25,535 bases of DNA. It comes from a virus. Shown in pieces: positions 1-6,759 of the stretch; the first letter of the stretch is position 1, and every line of letters starts with the position of its first letter. The stretch covers positions 1 to 25,535 of the IMG/VR virus record IMGVR_UViG_3300046616_000075; one strand, given 5' to 3'. Under the pieces are notes generated by a model. It was not told the origin of the DNA and did no database searches. It worked only from the letters and a program-made list of their open reading frames with translations. The position numbers and the translations under genes were made by a program.

Positions 1-2
1 GG

Positions 3-191
3 GATCGCGAAGAGGCCAGCCGCAAGGGGCGGGTGCCGCTTTCTGATGCTGAGTGCAAAGCCCTGTCCGAAGCTGACAGAGACACTCCCGCCGGAGCCTT
101 TTTCGAGATGGGCAAGAACCAGCGCTGGATTGTCTGGCTCAACGATCGTTGGCGCGACAGCGCGCGTCTTGCACCACGGATCGCCCAATGA
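3..191 (+). CDS. hypothetical protein, 3' part only
   Basis: This frame is open from the window edge to a TGA at 189-191, giving 62 residues with no start inside the window that must be used, so the gene is probably cut by the left edge. The visible part is hydrophilic and ends in a Trp- and Arg-rich segment (QRWIVWLNDRWRDSARLAP). The stop overlaps the ATG of the next gene (ATGA at 188-191), which supports translation in this frame. An internal ATG at 108 could give a 27-residue product, but nothing favours it. I do not recognise the family. From position, it belongs to the small-gene train ahead of the packaging genes. Confidence 0.5.
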   Translation, partial: DREEASRKGRVPLSDAECKALSEADRDTPAGAFFEMGKNQRWIVWLNDRWRDSARLAPRIAQ

Positions 192-331
192 CCCTCGCCG
201 AAAAACACGCTCAGTATCTGGAAGCAGAAGCCGACAAGCGGAAGGGCCGTCGCGAGATCGCGCGGATTTTGCGCGTGATGGCGAGTAATATCAGGGCTGG
301 GTTGGACCGGCCTGTAACGGAGGAGAAGTAG
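188..331 (+). CDS. small hypothetical protein (47 aa)
   Basis: The ATG at 188 overlaps the previous stop by 4 nt, so translational coupling is likely; an upstream in-frame start at 149 would add residues that overlap the previous gene and is less attractive. The protein is short, charged and probably helical, with a Lys/Arg-rich centre (DKRKGRREIARILRVMASNI) and no membrane segment. The basic helix could bind nucleic acid or a partner protein, but this is speculation. It is followed after one base by the next gene, whose Shine-Dalgarno (GGAGGAG, about 318-325) lies inside this reading frame. Confidence 0.55.
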   Translation: MTLAEKHAQYLEAEADKRKGRREIARILRVMASNIRAGLDRPVTEEK

Positions 332-332
332 G

Positions 333-530
333 ATGGAGAAAATGTTCGAGCTGAAGGACGGGAAGTTCACAGCGCGCGGGCCGGCGGTATTGCTGTTCGC
401 TCCGGTCCTGATGATCATTGCCGCGATTGGCTTGGTTTTTGCGGTAGTCCTGATCGGTGTCGCTGGCCTGCTGTCGGTAGTCAGCCGCGTGGCGCAATGG
501 GCCTATGGCCTCGGAAAGCGTTCCGCATGA
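333..530 (+). CDS. small membrane protein (65 aa)
   Basis: ATG at 333 follows a clear GGAGGAG Shine-Dalgarno. Residues 17-51 are almost continuously hydrophobic, enough for one long or two short membrane spans, with a charged N-terminus (EKMFELKDGK) and a basic C-terminus (GKRSA). This is a small inner-membrane protein by sequence. It is too far from the lysis cassette at 18.2-19.7 kb to be called a holin with confidence. Its stop overlaps the ATG of the next gene at 527. Family not recognised. Confidence 0.6.
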   Translation: MEKMFELKDGKFTARGPAVLLFAPVLMIIAAIGLVFAVVLIGVAGLLSVVSRVAQWAYGLGKRSA

Positions 531-844
531 CCATCACAGGAGAGGGGGAGCGCGGGATGCTGGAGCGCCTTTGCTGGAAATTTCTTGAAACGCTTGAGGT
601 AGGCGGCGGGATTGCCCGCGCAATCGATGGCGACCTTTCACGCTGCGAGATTGACGCAGGCCTGTTCGACATGCGGGAAGTTGTCCGCGCCATCCTGAAC
701 GAGCTGAAGGAGCCAAGCGAGGGGATGAAGAAAGCTGTTACCGGCATAGTCTGGGAAAATGCAGCAGAAGACCCCGTCGCCGAAATGAGCGGCCATATCT
801 TCACCGCCATGATCAACGCCATCCTGAGTGAAGGGGAGAATTGA
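527..844 (+). CDS. hypothetical protein (105 aa)
   Basis: Three starts are possible in this frame: 497, 527 (ATGA overlap with the upstream stop) and 557. The 557 ATG has the best Shine-Dalgarno (GGGGAG at 545-550, 6 nt away), so the true product may be only 95 residues; 527 is given here because of the overlap. The protein is acidic and helical, with several Leu/Ile-Glu patterns and no membrane span. No motif is recognised. It is coupled downstream to the DUF6456-like gene, so both are probably on one transcript. Confidence 0.6.
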   Translation: MTITGEGERGMLERLCWKFLETLEVGGGIARAIDGDLSRCEIDAGLFDMREVVRAILNELKEPSEGMKKAVTGIVWENAAEDPVAEMSGHIFTAMINAILSEGEN

Positions 845-846
845 CG

Positions 847-1389
847 ATGGGGCGGGGGCGCGCAAAGCAACGCAAGGTAACGCGTATCGAGGTTGTGGAC
901 GCCACCCCTGAGCGCATCCGCATGGACGAGAGCGAATTCATCAATCCTGCGGAGATTGACAGCTCGGAACAAAATATCGGGCTGACGCGGCGATTCAAGG
1001 GCGGGACACGATTGGACCGCTTGGCGCTCAACGGTCATCTGACTGAATTCCAATGGCAGGCCGGGGACTGGTATCGCGATACACATCACCGCTGTTCGTT
1101 CGCGTTGAGCGTGGTGGCGAAGTACGGCGAGCAAACCAGCAAGAGCGAGATTTCATATGGATTGCCAGCAACTGAGGCCCAGGCTCGCGCCCGCAGCCTG
1201 ATCCGTGAGGCGCGGACGCAATGGCCATCCAATATGCAGGGCTACATGGATCGATTCATCATCCACGACGAGCTTCCCCGTTACGGCGGAAACCAGTACC
1301 ATCGCTCGATGAAGGACATCGCTGGCGCGCTTCAAAAGCTCTCGAACTGGTTGCGTGGTGAAACCTACTTGACAGGCGGACGCAAATGA
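847..1389 (+). CDS. DUF6456-like protein, possible regulator
   Basis: ATG at 847 sits 8 nt after AAGGGGAG (831-838); a TTG at 841 is in frame but too close to that site. The 180-residue product has a basic N-terminus (GRGRAKQRKVTR). A middle segment of the form LDRLALNGHLTEFQWQAGDW is followed by a C-terminal helical segment, ALQKLSNWLRG. That pattern (LDRL...G.LT..Q..AG..yR, then a terminal ALxxL helix) resembles the DUF6456-type proteins of alphaproteobacteria and their phages, which I know mainly as uncharacterised and possibly DNA-binding. In this position, just ahead of the late genes, a late-gene activator or antiterminator role is conceivable but not shown. No catalytic motif was seen. 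Confidence 0.6.
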   Translation: MGRGRAKQRKVTRIEVVDATPERIRMDESEFINPAEIDSSEQNIGLTRRFKGGTRLDRLALNGHLTEFQWQAGDWYRDTHHRCSFALSVVAKYGEQTSKSEISYGLPATEAQARARSLIREARTQWPSNMQGYMDRFIIHDELPRYGGNQYHRSMKDIAGALQKLSNWLRGETYLTGGRK

Positions 1390-1423
1390 CCGATCAAATC
1401 AATATTGGTTCGAGGTGCGCCCG

Positions 1424-1651
1424 ATGAGCGCCAAGGTAATCGCTTTCGAGGCCGTGTCGAGGTTTCTAGAAAATCCTCCAGTTAATCCAACGTGCGATGA
1501 GGTGCTTCGTCATTGGGCGACGATCTTTGATCAGGTTGTGGCTGAACCTTGTCCTGACATCTCACCCGAGCGCGCCGCGCAGATGATGGAAGAGACGGTA
1601 AACTCTGAGACGCTTCGCGAAAAGCTAATTTATTTTGGCGTCAAGCCATGA
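1424..1651 (+). CDS. small hypothetical protein (75 aa)
   Basis: ATG at 1424 is preceded by GAGG at 1412-1415; a GTG at 1415 is also in frame but overlaps that site. The product is soluble, acidic and helical, with two Cys (C22 and C41), a Trp in RHWATIFDQVV and a C-terminal ETLREKLIYFGVKP. No family is recognised. The stop overlaps the ATG of the next small gene (ATGA at 1648-1651). A 13-codon frame (1386-1427) joins the previous stop to this start and may only help ribosome re-initiation. Confidence 0.55.
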   Translation: MSAKVIAFEAVSRFLENPPVNPTCDEVLRHWATIFDQVVAEPCPDISPERAAQMMEETVNSETLREKLIYFGVKP

Positions 1652-1767
1652 GCGCTGATATGGTTACGGTTAACTCGACAGGGGTGATCCACCTCCTTAT
1701 TCTTGTTTCGCTTTGTTCCATGATCGCCGGCTTTATGGTCGCATGGAATATCAGAGGCAAAAAATGA
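1648..1767 (+). CDS. micro membrane protein (39 aa)
   Basis: The frame has ATGA overlaps at both ends (1648-1651 upstream, 1764-1767 downstream), which is strong positional support for so short a gene. The product has a hydrophobic stretch at about residues 12-35 (VIHLLILVSLCSMIAGFMVA) and a basic tail (RGKK), giving a single predicted membrane span with the C-terminus probably cytoplasmic. Function unknown. Confidence 0.5.
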   Translation: MSADMVTVNSTGVIHLLILVSLCSMIAGFMVAWNIRGKK

Positions 1768-2126
1768 GCGCTGACACCGATCTTCGTGATGCGCTGATCG
1801 AGAGATGGCGGCATAATCCGAACCGATGGATTGTGCTGGACCAGCAAGATTTGGAATCACTCGCCGACATCGCCCTGGCCGTCATCAAGGACTGGACGGC
1901 TGAGGAGCCATACGCGCGACCGCGCAAGGCGAACGAGCCTGATAGTTTTTGGTATTGGCGAAAGTGGGGTCTTGGCACGCGCGCTACATGCGTGTTGCTT
2001 CGCGCAGATATTCCTGATTTGGAACGATTGAAAACGGCCTATCCCGTTATTGACTGGTCACACCAGCCTAATTGTGGTCCAAAAACCGTGGCAGAGATAG
2101 CGAACTTCGTAGCTTCTCAGTTTTAA
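1764..2126 (+). CDS. hypothetical protein (120 aa)
   Basis: ATG at 1764 has AGAGG 6 nt upstream (1753-1757) and overlaps the previous stop, so it is preferred over an in-frame start at 1713. The protein is soluble and Trp-rich, with RWRHNPNRWIVLDQQDLESL near the N-terminus, a central FWYWRKWG patch and a C-terminal segment, NCGPKTVAEIANFV. That last part resembles a helix-hairpin-helix-like turn as seen at the C-terminus of bacterial RNA polymerase alpha (N-x-G-x-K-T/S-x-x-E-I). This similarity is noticed by eye only. It is the last gene before a roughly 100-nt spacer, so it probably ends the small-gene train. Confidence 0.6.
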   Translation: MSADTDLRDALIERWRHNPNRWIVLDQQDLESLADIALAVIKDWTAEEPYARPRKANEPDSFWYWRKWGLGTRATCVLLRADIPDLERLKTAYPVIDWSHQPNCGPKTVAEIANFVASQF

Positions 2127-2146
2127 CCCCATCCGCCCCGCGCGGA

Positions 2147-2208
2147 CCCGTCACAACAGCGCCGCCTTTTCACTCTCCCACCCAGGGCAGAGCGCGGATT
2201 GTGACGGG
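2147..2208. repeat. perfect 10-bp inverted repeat in intergenic spacer
   Basis: CCCGTCACAA at 2147-2156 and TTGTGACGGG at 2199-2208 are exact reverse complements separated by 42 nt. Each arm is preceded by the same heptamer GCGCGGA (2140-2146 and 2192-2198). The right arm is followed by CTTTCATTT. The spacer 2127-2228 otherwise shows no gene. It could be a long-loop terminator, an operator or a packaging-associated site; none of these can be decided from sequence alone. Confidence 0.5.
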
Positions 2209-2228
2209 CTTTCATTTGGAGATAGCTC

Positions 2229-2531
2229 GTGGCCCTGGAAATCAGTTACTACGGCGGTGCTGACGCCATCACCCGCATGATTTACGGCTCGCATGTCGGT
2301 GCACAGTCCTGGACGCTTACCTCCAGTTCGGTAGCGTCGGCCATATCGCCTGCGGGCGCCGCCTTGGCCCGCGTCCGCGCCGGAGAGAATTGCCGTTTTT
2401 TGAAGAACACAGACGGCACGAACTCCGGGTCCATGGCGGTTACCTCGACCACCGGGCAGTATCTGGCTGCGGGTGACACAATTGATGTGTTCGTCAAGCC
2501 ATCAACCTATTTCGCCGCGATGACGGTATAA
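2229..2531 (+). CDS. hypothetical phage protein (100 aa), possible virion component
   Basis: GTG at 2229 has TTGGAGA about 6 nt upstream. The product is Ser/Thr/Ala/Gly-rich with alternating hydrophobic residues, as in small beta-sandwich proteins. It ends in TGQYLAAGDTIDVFVKPSTY, a pattern familiar from short phage structural or decoration-like proteins, though I cannot name a family. There is no signal peptide or membrane span. It stands directly ahead of the small terminase with a 63-nt gap, so it opens the packaging and head module. A virion role is inferred from composition and place only. Confidence 0.6.
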   Translation: MALEISYYGGADAITRMIYGSHVGAQSWTLTSSSVASAISPAGAALARVRAGENCRFLKNTDGTNSGSMAVTSTTGQYLAAGDTIDVFVKPSTYFAAMTV

Positions 2532-2563
2532 CCAGCGTTCATTAATTTGAGCGCCTGAACGGC

Positions 2564-2591
2564 CCACCGCCTAGCGGAGCCGGGGAGGTGG
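2564..2591 (+). promoter_or_regulatory. possible hairpin covering the small terminase ribosome binding site
   Basis: CCACC at 2564-2568 can pair with GGTGG at 2587-2591, with further CC/GG pairing inside. The Shine-Dalgarno of the next gene (GGGGAGG, 2582-2588) lies within the right arm, so folding could limit translation of the small terminase. The stem is short and the effect is untested. Confidence 0.25.
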
Positions 2592-2594
2592 CTT

Positions 2595-2852
2595 ATGGCT
2601 GAAGAGCCTAAACTACGTCAGAATAGGGGCAATGCAGGCAAAGGCCGCCCCAAAGGCGTTCCTAACAAAACCAACGCGGCGTTGAAAGATATGATCCTCA
2701 ACGCTCTATCGAAGGTTGGTGGCGAGGACTACCTGGCCAAACAGGCAACCGACAACCCTGCGTCGTTTTTGACACTGGTTGGCAAGGTGCTACCGATGCA
2801 GTTGACCGGCGAGAACGGCGGCGGCCTGACGATCAACATCAACAAGCCGTGA
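2595..2852 (+). CDS. terminase small subunit (probable)
   Basis: The 85-residue product would recognise phage DNA and hand it to the large subunit for packaging. Its N-terminus is basic and Gly/Asn-rich (RQNRGNAGKGRPKGVPNKT). A helical segment follows (ALKDMILNALSKVGGEDYLA), then ASFLTLVGKVLPMQLTG. This order (KGRPKGxPNK, then a helix with VGG..YL, then LxGKVLPMQ) is typical of short small-terminase-type proteins lying immediately upstream of terL. The start has a strong GGGGAGG site at 2582-2588. The stop overlaps the GTG start of the large subunit. Assignment rests on pattern plus neighbour; DNA binding is not demonstrated. Confidence 0.8.
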   Translation: MAEEPKLRQNRGNAGKGRPKGVPNKTNAALKDMILNALSKVGGEDYLAKQATDNPASFLTLVGKVLPMQLTGENGGGLTININKP

Positions 2853-4168
2853 CAGTTATCAATCTCCCGCATCAGTGGGAGCCAAGGGATTACCAGTTAC
2901 CACTCTGGCGGTACATGCACAGCGGCGGCACGCGCGCCATCGCGATATGGCCACGCAGGCACGGCAAGGATGATCTGGCGCTGCATTACACGGCCTGCGC
3001 GGCGCATGAGCGGGTTGGGGTGTATTGGCATCTGCTTCCGCAGCAGAACCAGGCGCGCAAGGCGATATGGGATGCGGTCAATCCGCACACGGGCAGGCGG
3101 CGTATCGATGATGCGTTTCCGAAGGAGTTGCGGGACACGACGCGGGAGCAGGACATGCTCATCCGCTTCAAGTCCGGATCGTCATGGCAGGTAATAGGAT
3201 CTGATAATTACGACGCCCTAGTCGGCACGCCACCGATCGGGGTCGTCTTCTCGGAATGGGCGCTCAGTAATCCGCATGCATGGTCGCTGATCCGCCCGAT
3301 TCTGGCAGAGAATGGTGGGTGGGCGATCTTCATCACCACACCGCGCGGGCGCAATCACGCCTATCGCATGTTCGAGATGGGCAAGGCCGGCAATGAATGG
3401 TTCGCCGAGCGCCTGATAGCGACGGAAACGGGGGTGTTCTCGCAAACGACGCTGGATAACGAGCGTCGCGAATTGATGATCGAGCGCGGTGACGAGGACG
3501 GTGAGGCGATTTACCAGCAGGAATATATGACCAGCTTCAGCGCTGGCCTGCCTGGGGCCTATTACGCGAAGACGATCGACAAGTTGGAAGGCGAGGGCCG
3601 GATAACGTCGGTCCCGTACAATCCCCAGTTTCAGGTTCATACAGCGTGGGATCTGGGCAGGAATGACCAGACAGCGATCTGGTTCATGCAGCGCCACGGC
3701 ACGGGTTGGGCGGTCATTGACTATCTCGCCAACACCAGCGTGGGGATCGACTGGTACGTCAAAGAGGTGCGGGCCAAGCCGTACAATTATGGCGAGCATC
3801 TTATGCCGCATGACGCGGAGAATGAGCAGCTCGTCAGTGCCACGGGGTCGATCGCCGACACCGCTGAATCGATGGGTTTGAAGGGCATAAGGGTCGTTCC
3901 CCGAACGGCCAGTGTCGCGAACGATATTAACGAAGTCCGGCAGATTTTGCCGCTGTGCTGGTTCGACAAGGAAAAGACCGAGAAGGGCGTTGACGCGCTC
4001 CGGTCCTATCGGAGGGTGTGGGATGAAAAGCTTCATGCTTATCAGGACCGTCCGCTCCACGACTGGGCCAGCGATCCTGCGGACGCATTCCGTACGTTCG
4101 CTGTTGGCAAACCAGTCGACCGACAGGCGCCGGTCAAGATCAATTATCCGAGGCGGGCGACAGTTTGA
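2849..4168 (+). CDS. terL: terminase large subunit
   Basis: This is the ATPase-nuclease motor that cuts and pumps phage DNA into the prohead. The GTG start at 2849 overlaps the previous stop (GTGA). The 439-residue product has all expected parts. The Walker A-like loop is WPRRHGKDD (34-42), a variant with Asp after Lys where many ATPases have Ser/Thr. The Walker B-like strand with catalytic acid is IGVVFSE (130-136). The coupling motif ITTPRG spans 162-167. An RNase H-fold nuclease follows, with Asp268 (AWDLGRND), Asp322 (MPHDAE) and a final acidic cluster HDWASDPADAFR (404-415). Length and motif order are normal. It ends in a TTGA overlap with the portal gene. Confidence 0.95.
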   Translation: MTVINLPHQWEPRDYQLPLWRYMHSGGTRAIAIWPRRHGKDDLALHYTACAAHERVGVYWHLLPQQNQARKAIWDAVNPHTGRRRIDDAFPKELRDTTREQDMLIRFKSGSSWQVIGSDNYDALVGTPPIGVVFSEWALSNPHAWSLIRPILAENGGWAIFITTPRGRNHAYRMFEMGKAGNEWFAERLIATETGVFSQTTLDNERRELMIERGDEDGEAIYQQEYMTSFSAGLPGAYYAKTIDKLEGEGRITSVPYNPQFQVHTAWDLGRNDQTAIWFMQRHGTGWAVIDYLANTSVGIDWYVKEVRAKPYNYGEHLMPHDAENEQLVSATGSIADTAESMGLKGIRVVPRTASVANDINEVRQILPLCWFDKEKTEKGVDALRSYRRVWDEKLHAYQDRPLHDWASDPADAFRTFAVGKPVDRQAPVKINYPRRATV

Positions 4169-6270
4169 CTGATCGTCTCACCAACGACGAGTTGGCCATC
4201 ATCCTTGCGGAAGACGAGCGAAGGGCAATCAGTTACCGCGACAGCTCGCTTGCGGACGATCAGGAGGCGGCTCTCAAATTCTACGAAGCTGAACCGTTTG
4301 GCGACGAGGAAGAGGGGCGGTCCCAGATCGTCGTTCCTGTCGTACAGGAAGTCTGCGACTACATGTCGATCGCGGTTCTGCGGACGATGGTGTCGGGCGA
4401 CAGGGTTGTCGAGTTCGAGGCTCGCGAAGAGGATCAGGAAGATGAGGCCGCCGAAGCAACCGAGGCCGTCAACCTCACATTCCTTCGCCATCAAGACGGC
4501 TACAAGGTTCTTCATGACTGGCTGAAGGCGGGGCTGGTCGAGAAGATATGCGCAGTCAAGACGGCGTGCATTGAAGAGGACAAGACGGAGCGGACGCCTA
4601 TGGAGGGCGTTCCCGAGGAATATATCGGAGCCCTTGAGGAAGCGACTGACGGCAAGATCGTGCAGTCCACCCAGAACGAGGACGGCACATTCTCACTGGT
4701 CCTTGAGCGCGCGAAGAAGGTCAAGAAGTACGTCGACATCCCTATCCCGAATGAGGAGTTGCTGTTCGGGACGCGAACTCGGCATGAGGATGAGGCGCAT
4801 TACATCGCTCACCGATCGCGCAAGACCGCGTCTGATCTTGTTGAAATGGGCTTTGATCGCAAGACGGTCGAAGACTTGCCCGGCAACGATGAATCAATGC
4901 TCGACGGCCGCGAGGCGGAACGCTGGGATGATGAGACGCTGCATGATGACGACAGTACCGTCCCCGGAATGCGCGAGTATATCCTCCGCGAGGAATATCG
5001 CCGGGTCGACATGGATGGCGATGGCAGGGCTGAACTGGTCAAGGCATTCCGGGTAGGCCGTACCGTTCTCGAATGGGAGGAAGTGGACGAAAATCCGTTC
5101 GTCGTGTTCTGTCCGTTCCCGAGGCCGCACAGGATGGTCGGCAACTCTCTGGCCGATAAGGTCATGGACTTGCAGCGGGTTCGCTCAGTGCTGCTTAGGC
5201 AGGCGCTGGACGGCACCTACATGACCAACGCGCCGCGCATGTTCGTCAATGAGACGATGATGGGCGATAATACCATCGATGACCTGTTGACGGTTATCCC
5301 TGGCGGTATCGTGAGGGGCAAGGAAAAGCCCGAGCCGCTTTACAATCCGTTCGACCCGTCGAAGTCGATGGCGCTCATGGAATTACTGGTGGGCGAGCAG
5401 GAATCGCGCACTGGTATTACCCGGCTCAACCAGGGGCTGGATGCAGACGCGCTGAACAAGACGGCAACCGGCACGGCGTTGATGCAGGCGCAGGGCCAGC
5501 AGATGGAGGAGTTCGTCGCCCGCAACTTCGCGGAGGCGTTCTCCCGCCTGCTGATGAAGAAGCTGCGGCTCATGATCGCCAATGGCGACCCGATGATGAT
5601 CAAACTCGACGGCAAAGCCAAGCAGGTTGACCCGTCGCGCTGGTCCGGCGATCTGGATGTCTCGATCCGGGTGGGGCTGGGCTCTGGCAAGAAAGAGCAG
5701 CGTCTGGCCTATCGTCAGATGGTGCTGGAGATCCAGCAGGCCGGCCATCAGATGGGGTTGGTGTCCGACAAGCAGCTTTACAACAATGGTGCTGGCATCG
5801 TTCGCGACAGCGCGCTTGGCAATCCGCTGGATTACTTCACCGATCCTGAAAGTGAAGAGGGCAAGGCGCTCAAGGCGAATATGCCGCAGCCACCCCCTGA
5901 TCCCGCTGTGCAGAAAGTGCAGTCCGACATTCAGGCGACGGAAGCTAAGACGCAGATGCAGGCGATGCAGATGCAGGCTGACCATGAGCGCAAGGGCATG
6001 GAGCTTCAGCAGTCCCAGGATGAGGCTGCGGCCAAGATCCAGTTGATGCGCGAAGAGGCGTCGGCAAAGCTGCAGCTTGAGCGTGAGCGAGCGGCGTTTG
6101 AGGCCGATCTGGCTCAACAGCAGGCTGACAGGGAGTTTGAACTGGCGCAGCAGAATGCTGAGCGTGATTTCATGCTGCGGAGCCAGCAGGCCGAGCGCGA
6201 TCATGAACTGGCGATCAAGAAGCAGGACGCGCTGCCGAAGAACAGGCCAGGCGGGGAGTTGGATAAATGA
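4165..6270 (+). CDS. portal protein, P22-type
   Basis: The portal forms the ring at one capsid vertex through which DNA enters and leaves. The 701-residue product has the size and opening typical of P22-like portals: an acidic GDEEEGRSQIV segment (46-56) where these proteins carry a G-RS-x-VV motif, followed by VCDYMSIAVLR. The centre contains DMDGDGRAELV and NPFVVFCPFPRPHRMVGNS. From about residue 582 to 690 it is a Gln/Glu/Arg-rich helical segment, likely a coiled-coil barrel reaching into the capsid as in P22. The start is TTG at 4165, overlapping the terL stop (TTGA). Position after terL and before the scaffold supports the call. Confidence 0.9.
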   Translation: MTDRLTNDELAIILAEDERRAISYRDSSLADDQEAALKFYEAEPFGDEEEGRSQIVVPVVQEVCDYMSIAVLRTMVSGDRVVEFEAREEDQEDEAAEATEAVNLTFLRHQDGYKVLHDWLKAGLVEKICAVKTACIEEDKTERTPMEGVPEEYIGALEEATDGKIVQSTQNEDGTFSLVLERAKKVKKYVDIPIPNEELLFGTRTRHEDEAHYIAHRSRKTASDLVEMGFDRKTVEDLPGNDESMLDGREAERWDDETLHDDDSTVPGMREYILREEYRRVDMDGDGRAELVKAFRVGRTVLEWEEVDENPFVVFCPFPRPHRMVGNSLADKVMDLQRVRSVLLRQALDGTYMTNAPRMFVNETMMGDNTIDDLLTVIPGGIVRGKEKPEPLYNPFDPSKSMALMELLVGEQESRTGITRLNQGLDADALNKTATGTALMQAQGQQMEEFVARNFAEAFSRLLMKKLRLMIANGDPMMIKLDGKAKQVDPSRWSGDLDVSIRVGLGSGKKEQRLAYRQMVLEIQQAGHQMGLVSDKQLYNNGAGIVRDSALGNPLDYFTDPESEEGKALKANMPQPPPDPAVQKVQSDIQATEAKTQMQAMQMQADHERKGMELQQSQDEAAAKIQLMREEASAKLQLERERAAFEADLAQQQADREFELAQQNAERDFMLRSQQAERDHELAIKKQDALPKNRPGGELDK

Positions 6271-6455
6271 GCCGTTATACCAAGCGCCCGCGAGCATGGG
6301 TGAGCGACCCTCTTTACAATGAAGACGCAGCCCTTGTCCCCGACCTCACGGTTGATGAGCATGTCTCGAAATTCACCGGCCTGCTTGATGCTGACGGCGA
6401 TGAGATCTGGAAAGACCCTCGCCCCGTTGGCTTTGGCCGGGATGATGAGTGGTGA
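6267..6455 (+). CDS. small hypothetical protein (62 aa)
   Basis: ATG at 6267 overlaps the portal stop (ATGA). The product is short and acidic with Asp/Trp/Pro pairs (WVSDPLYNEDAAL, WKDPRPVGFGRDDEW) and no membrane span. Such short proteins between portal and scaffold are common in podoviruses, but I do not know a function. The stop overlaps the GTG start of the next gene. Confidence 0.65.
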   Translation: MSRYTKRPRAWVSDPLYNEDAALVPDLTVDEHVSKFTGLLDADGDEIWKDPRPVGFGRDDEW

Positions 6456-6742
6456 CCGAAGACCCCATCCACCGCGCTAACCGCTGGAAGCCATTCTACG
6501 CTGAAGAAGGCGGGTTGAAAGACATCCTCGCCTACATCGGCGAAACCTATCTCAAACGTATGTCGCAGGTTGAGCCTTGGGAAACCGAGAAGCTCGCTAA
6601 ATTGGCGATGGCGAACAAGATCGTGCAGCAGGTCGACGCGATGGTTCAGGCAATCATCAATGACGGCAAGGTCGAAGAGCACGCCCAGAAACGCGTGAAG
6701 CAGATCGAATCCATTCCGCACGCACGCCGGAAGTTCATTTAA
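6449..6742 (+). CDS. hypothetical protein (97 aa)
   Basis: The frame offers GTG at 6449 and GTG at 6452; the second overlaps the previous stop exactly (GTGA), so the real product may be one residue shorter. The protein is helical and ends in a basic RVKQIESIPHARRKFI segment. A central ETEKLAKLAMANKIVQQVD run looks like an amphipathic helix. No domain is recognised. Lying between portal and scaffold, it may assist head assembly, but there is no direct sign of that. Confidence 0.6.
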   Translation: MVTEDPIHRANRWKPFYAEEGGLKDILAYIGETYLKRMSQVEPWETEKLAKLAMANKIVQQVDAMVQAIINDGKVEEHAQKRVKQIESIPHARRKFI

Positions 6743-6759
6743 CACCCGAAAGGTAAGCT

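Noticed and set aside
1386-1427. 13-codon frame between the DUF6456-like gene and the next gene
   Set aside because: Too short and without its own convincing ribosome site; it may only aid re-initiation.
5383-6297. Minus-strand frame of 304 codons, Leu/His/Arg-rich
   Set aside because: It is antisense to the Gln/Glu-rich coiled-coil end of the portal; the Leu-rich composition is the complement of Gln/Glu codons.
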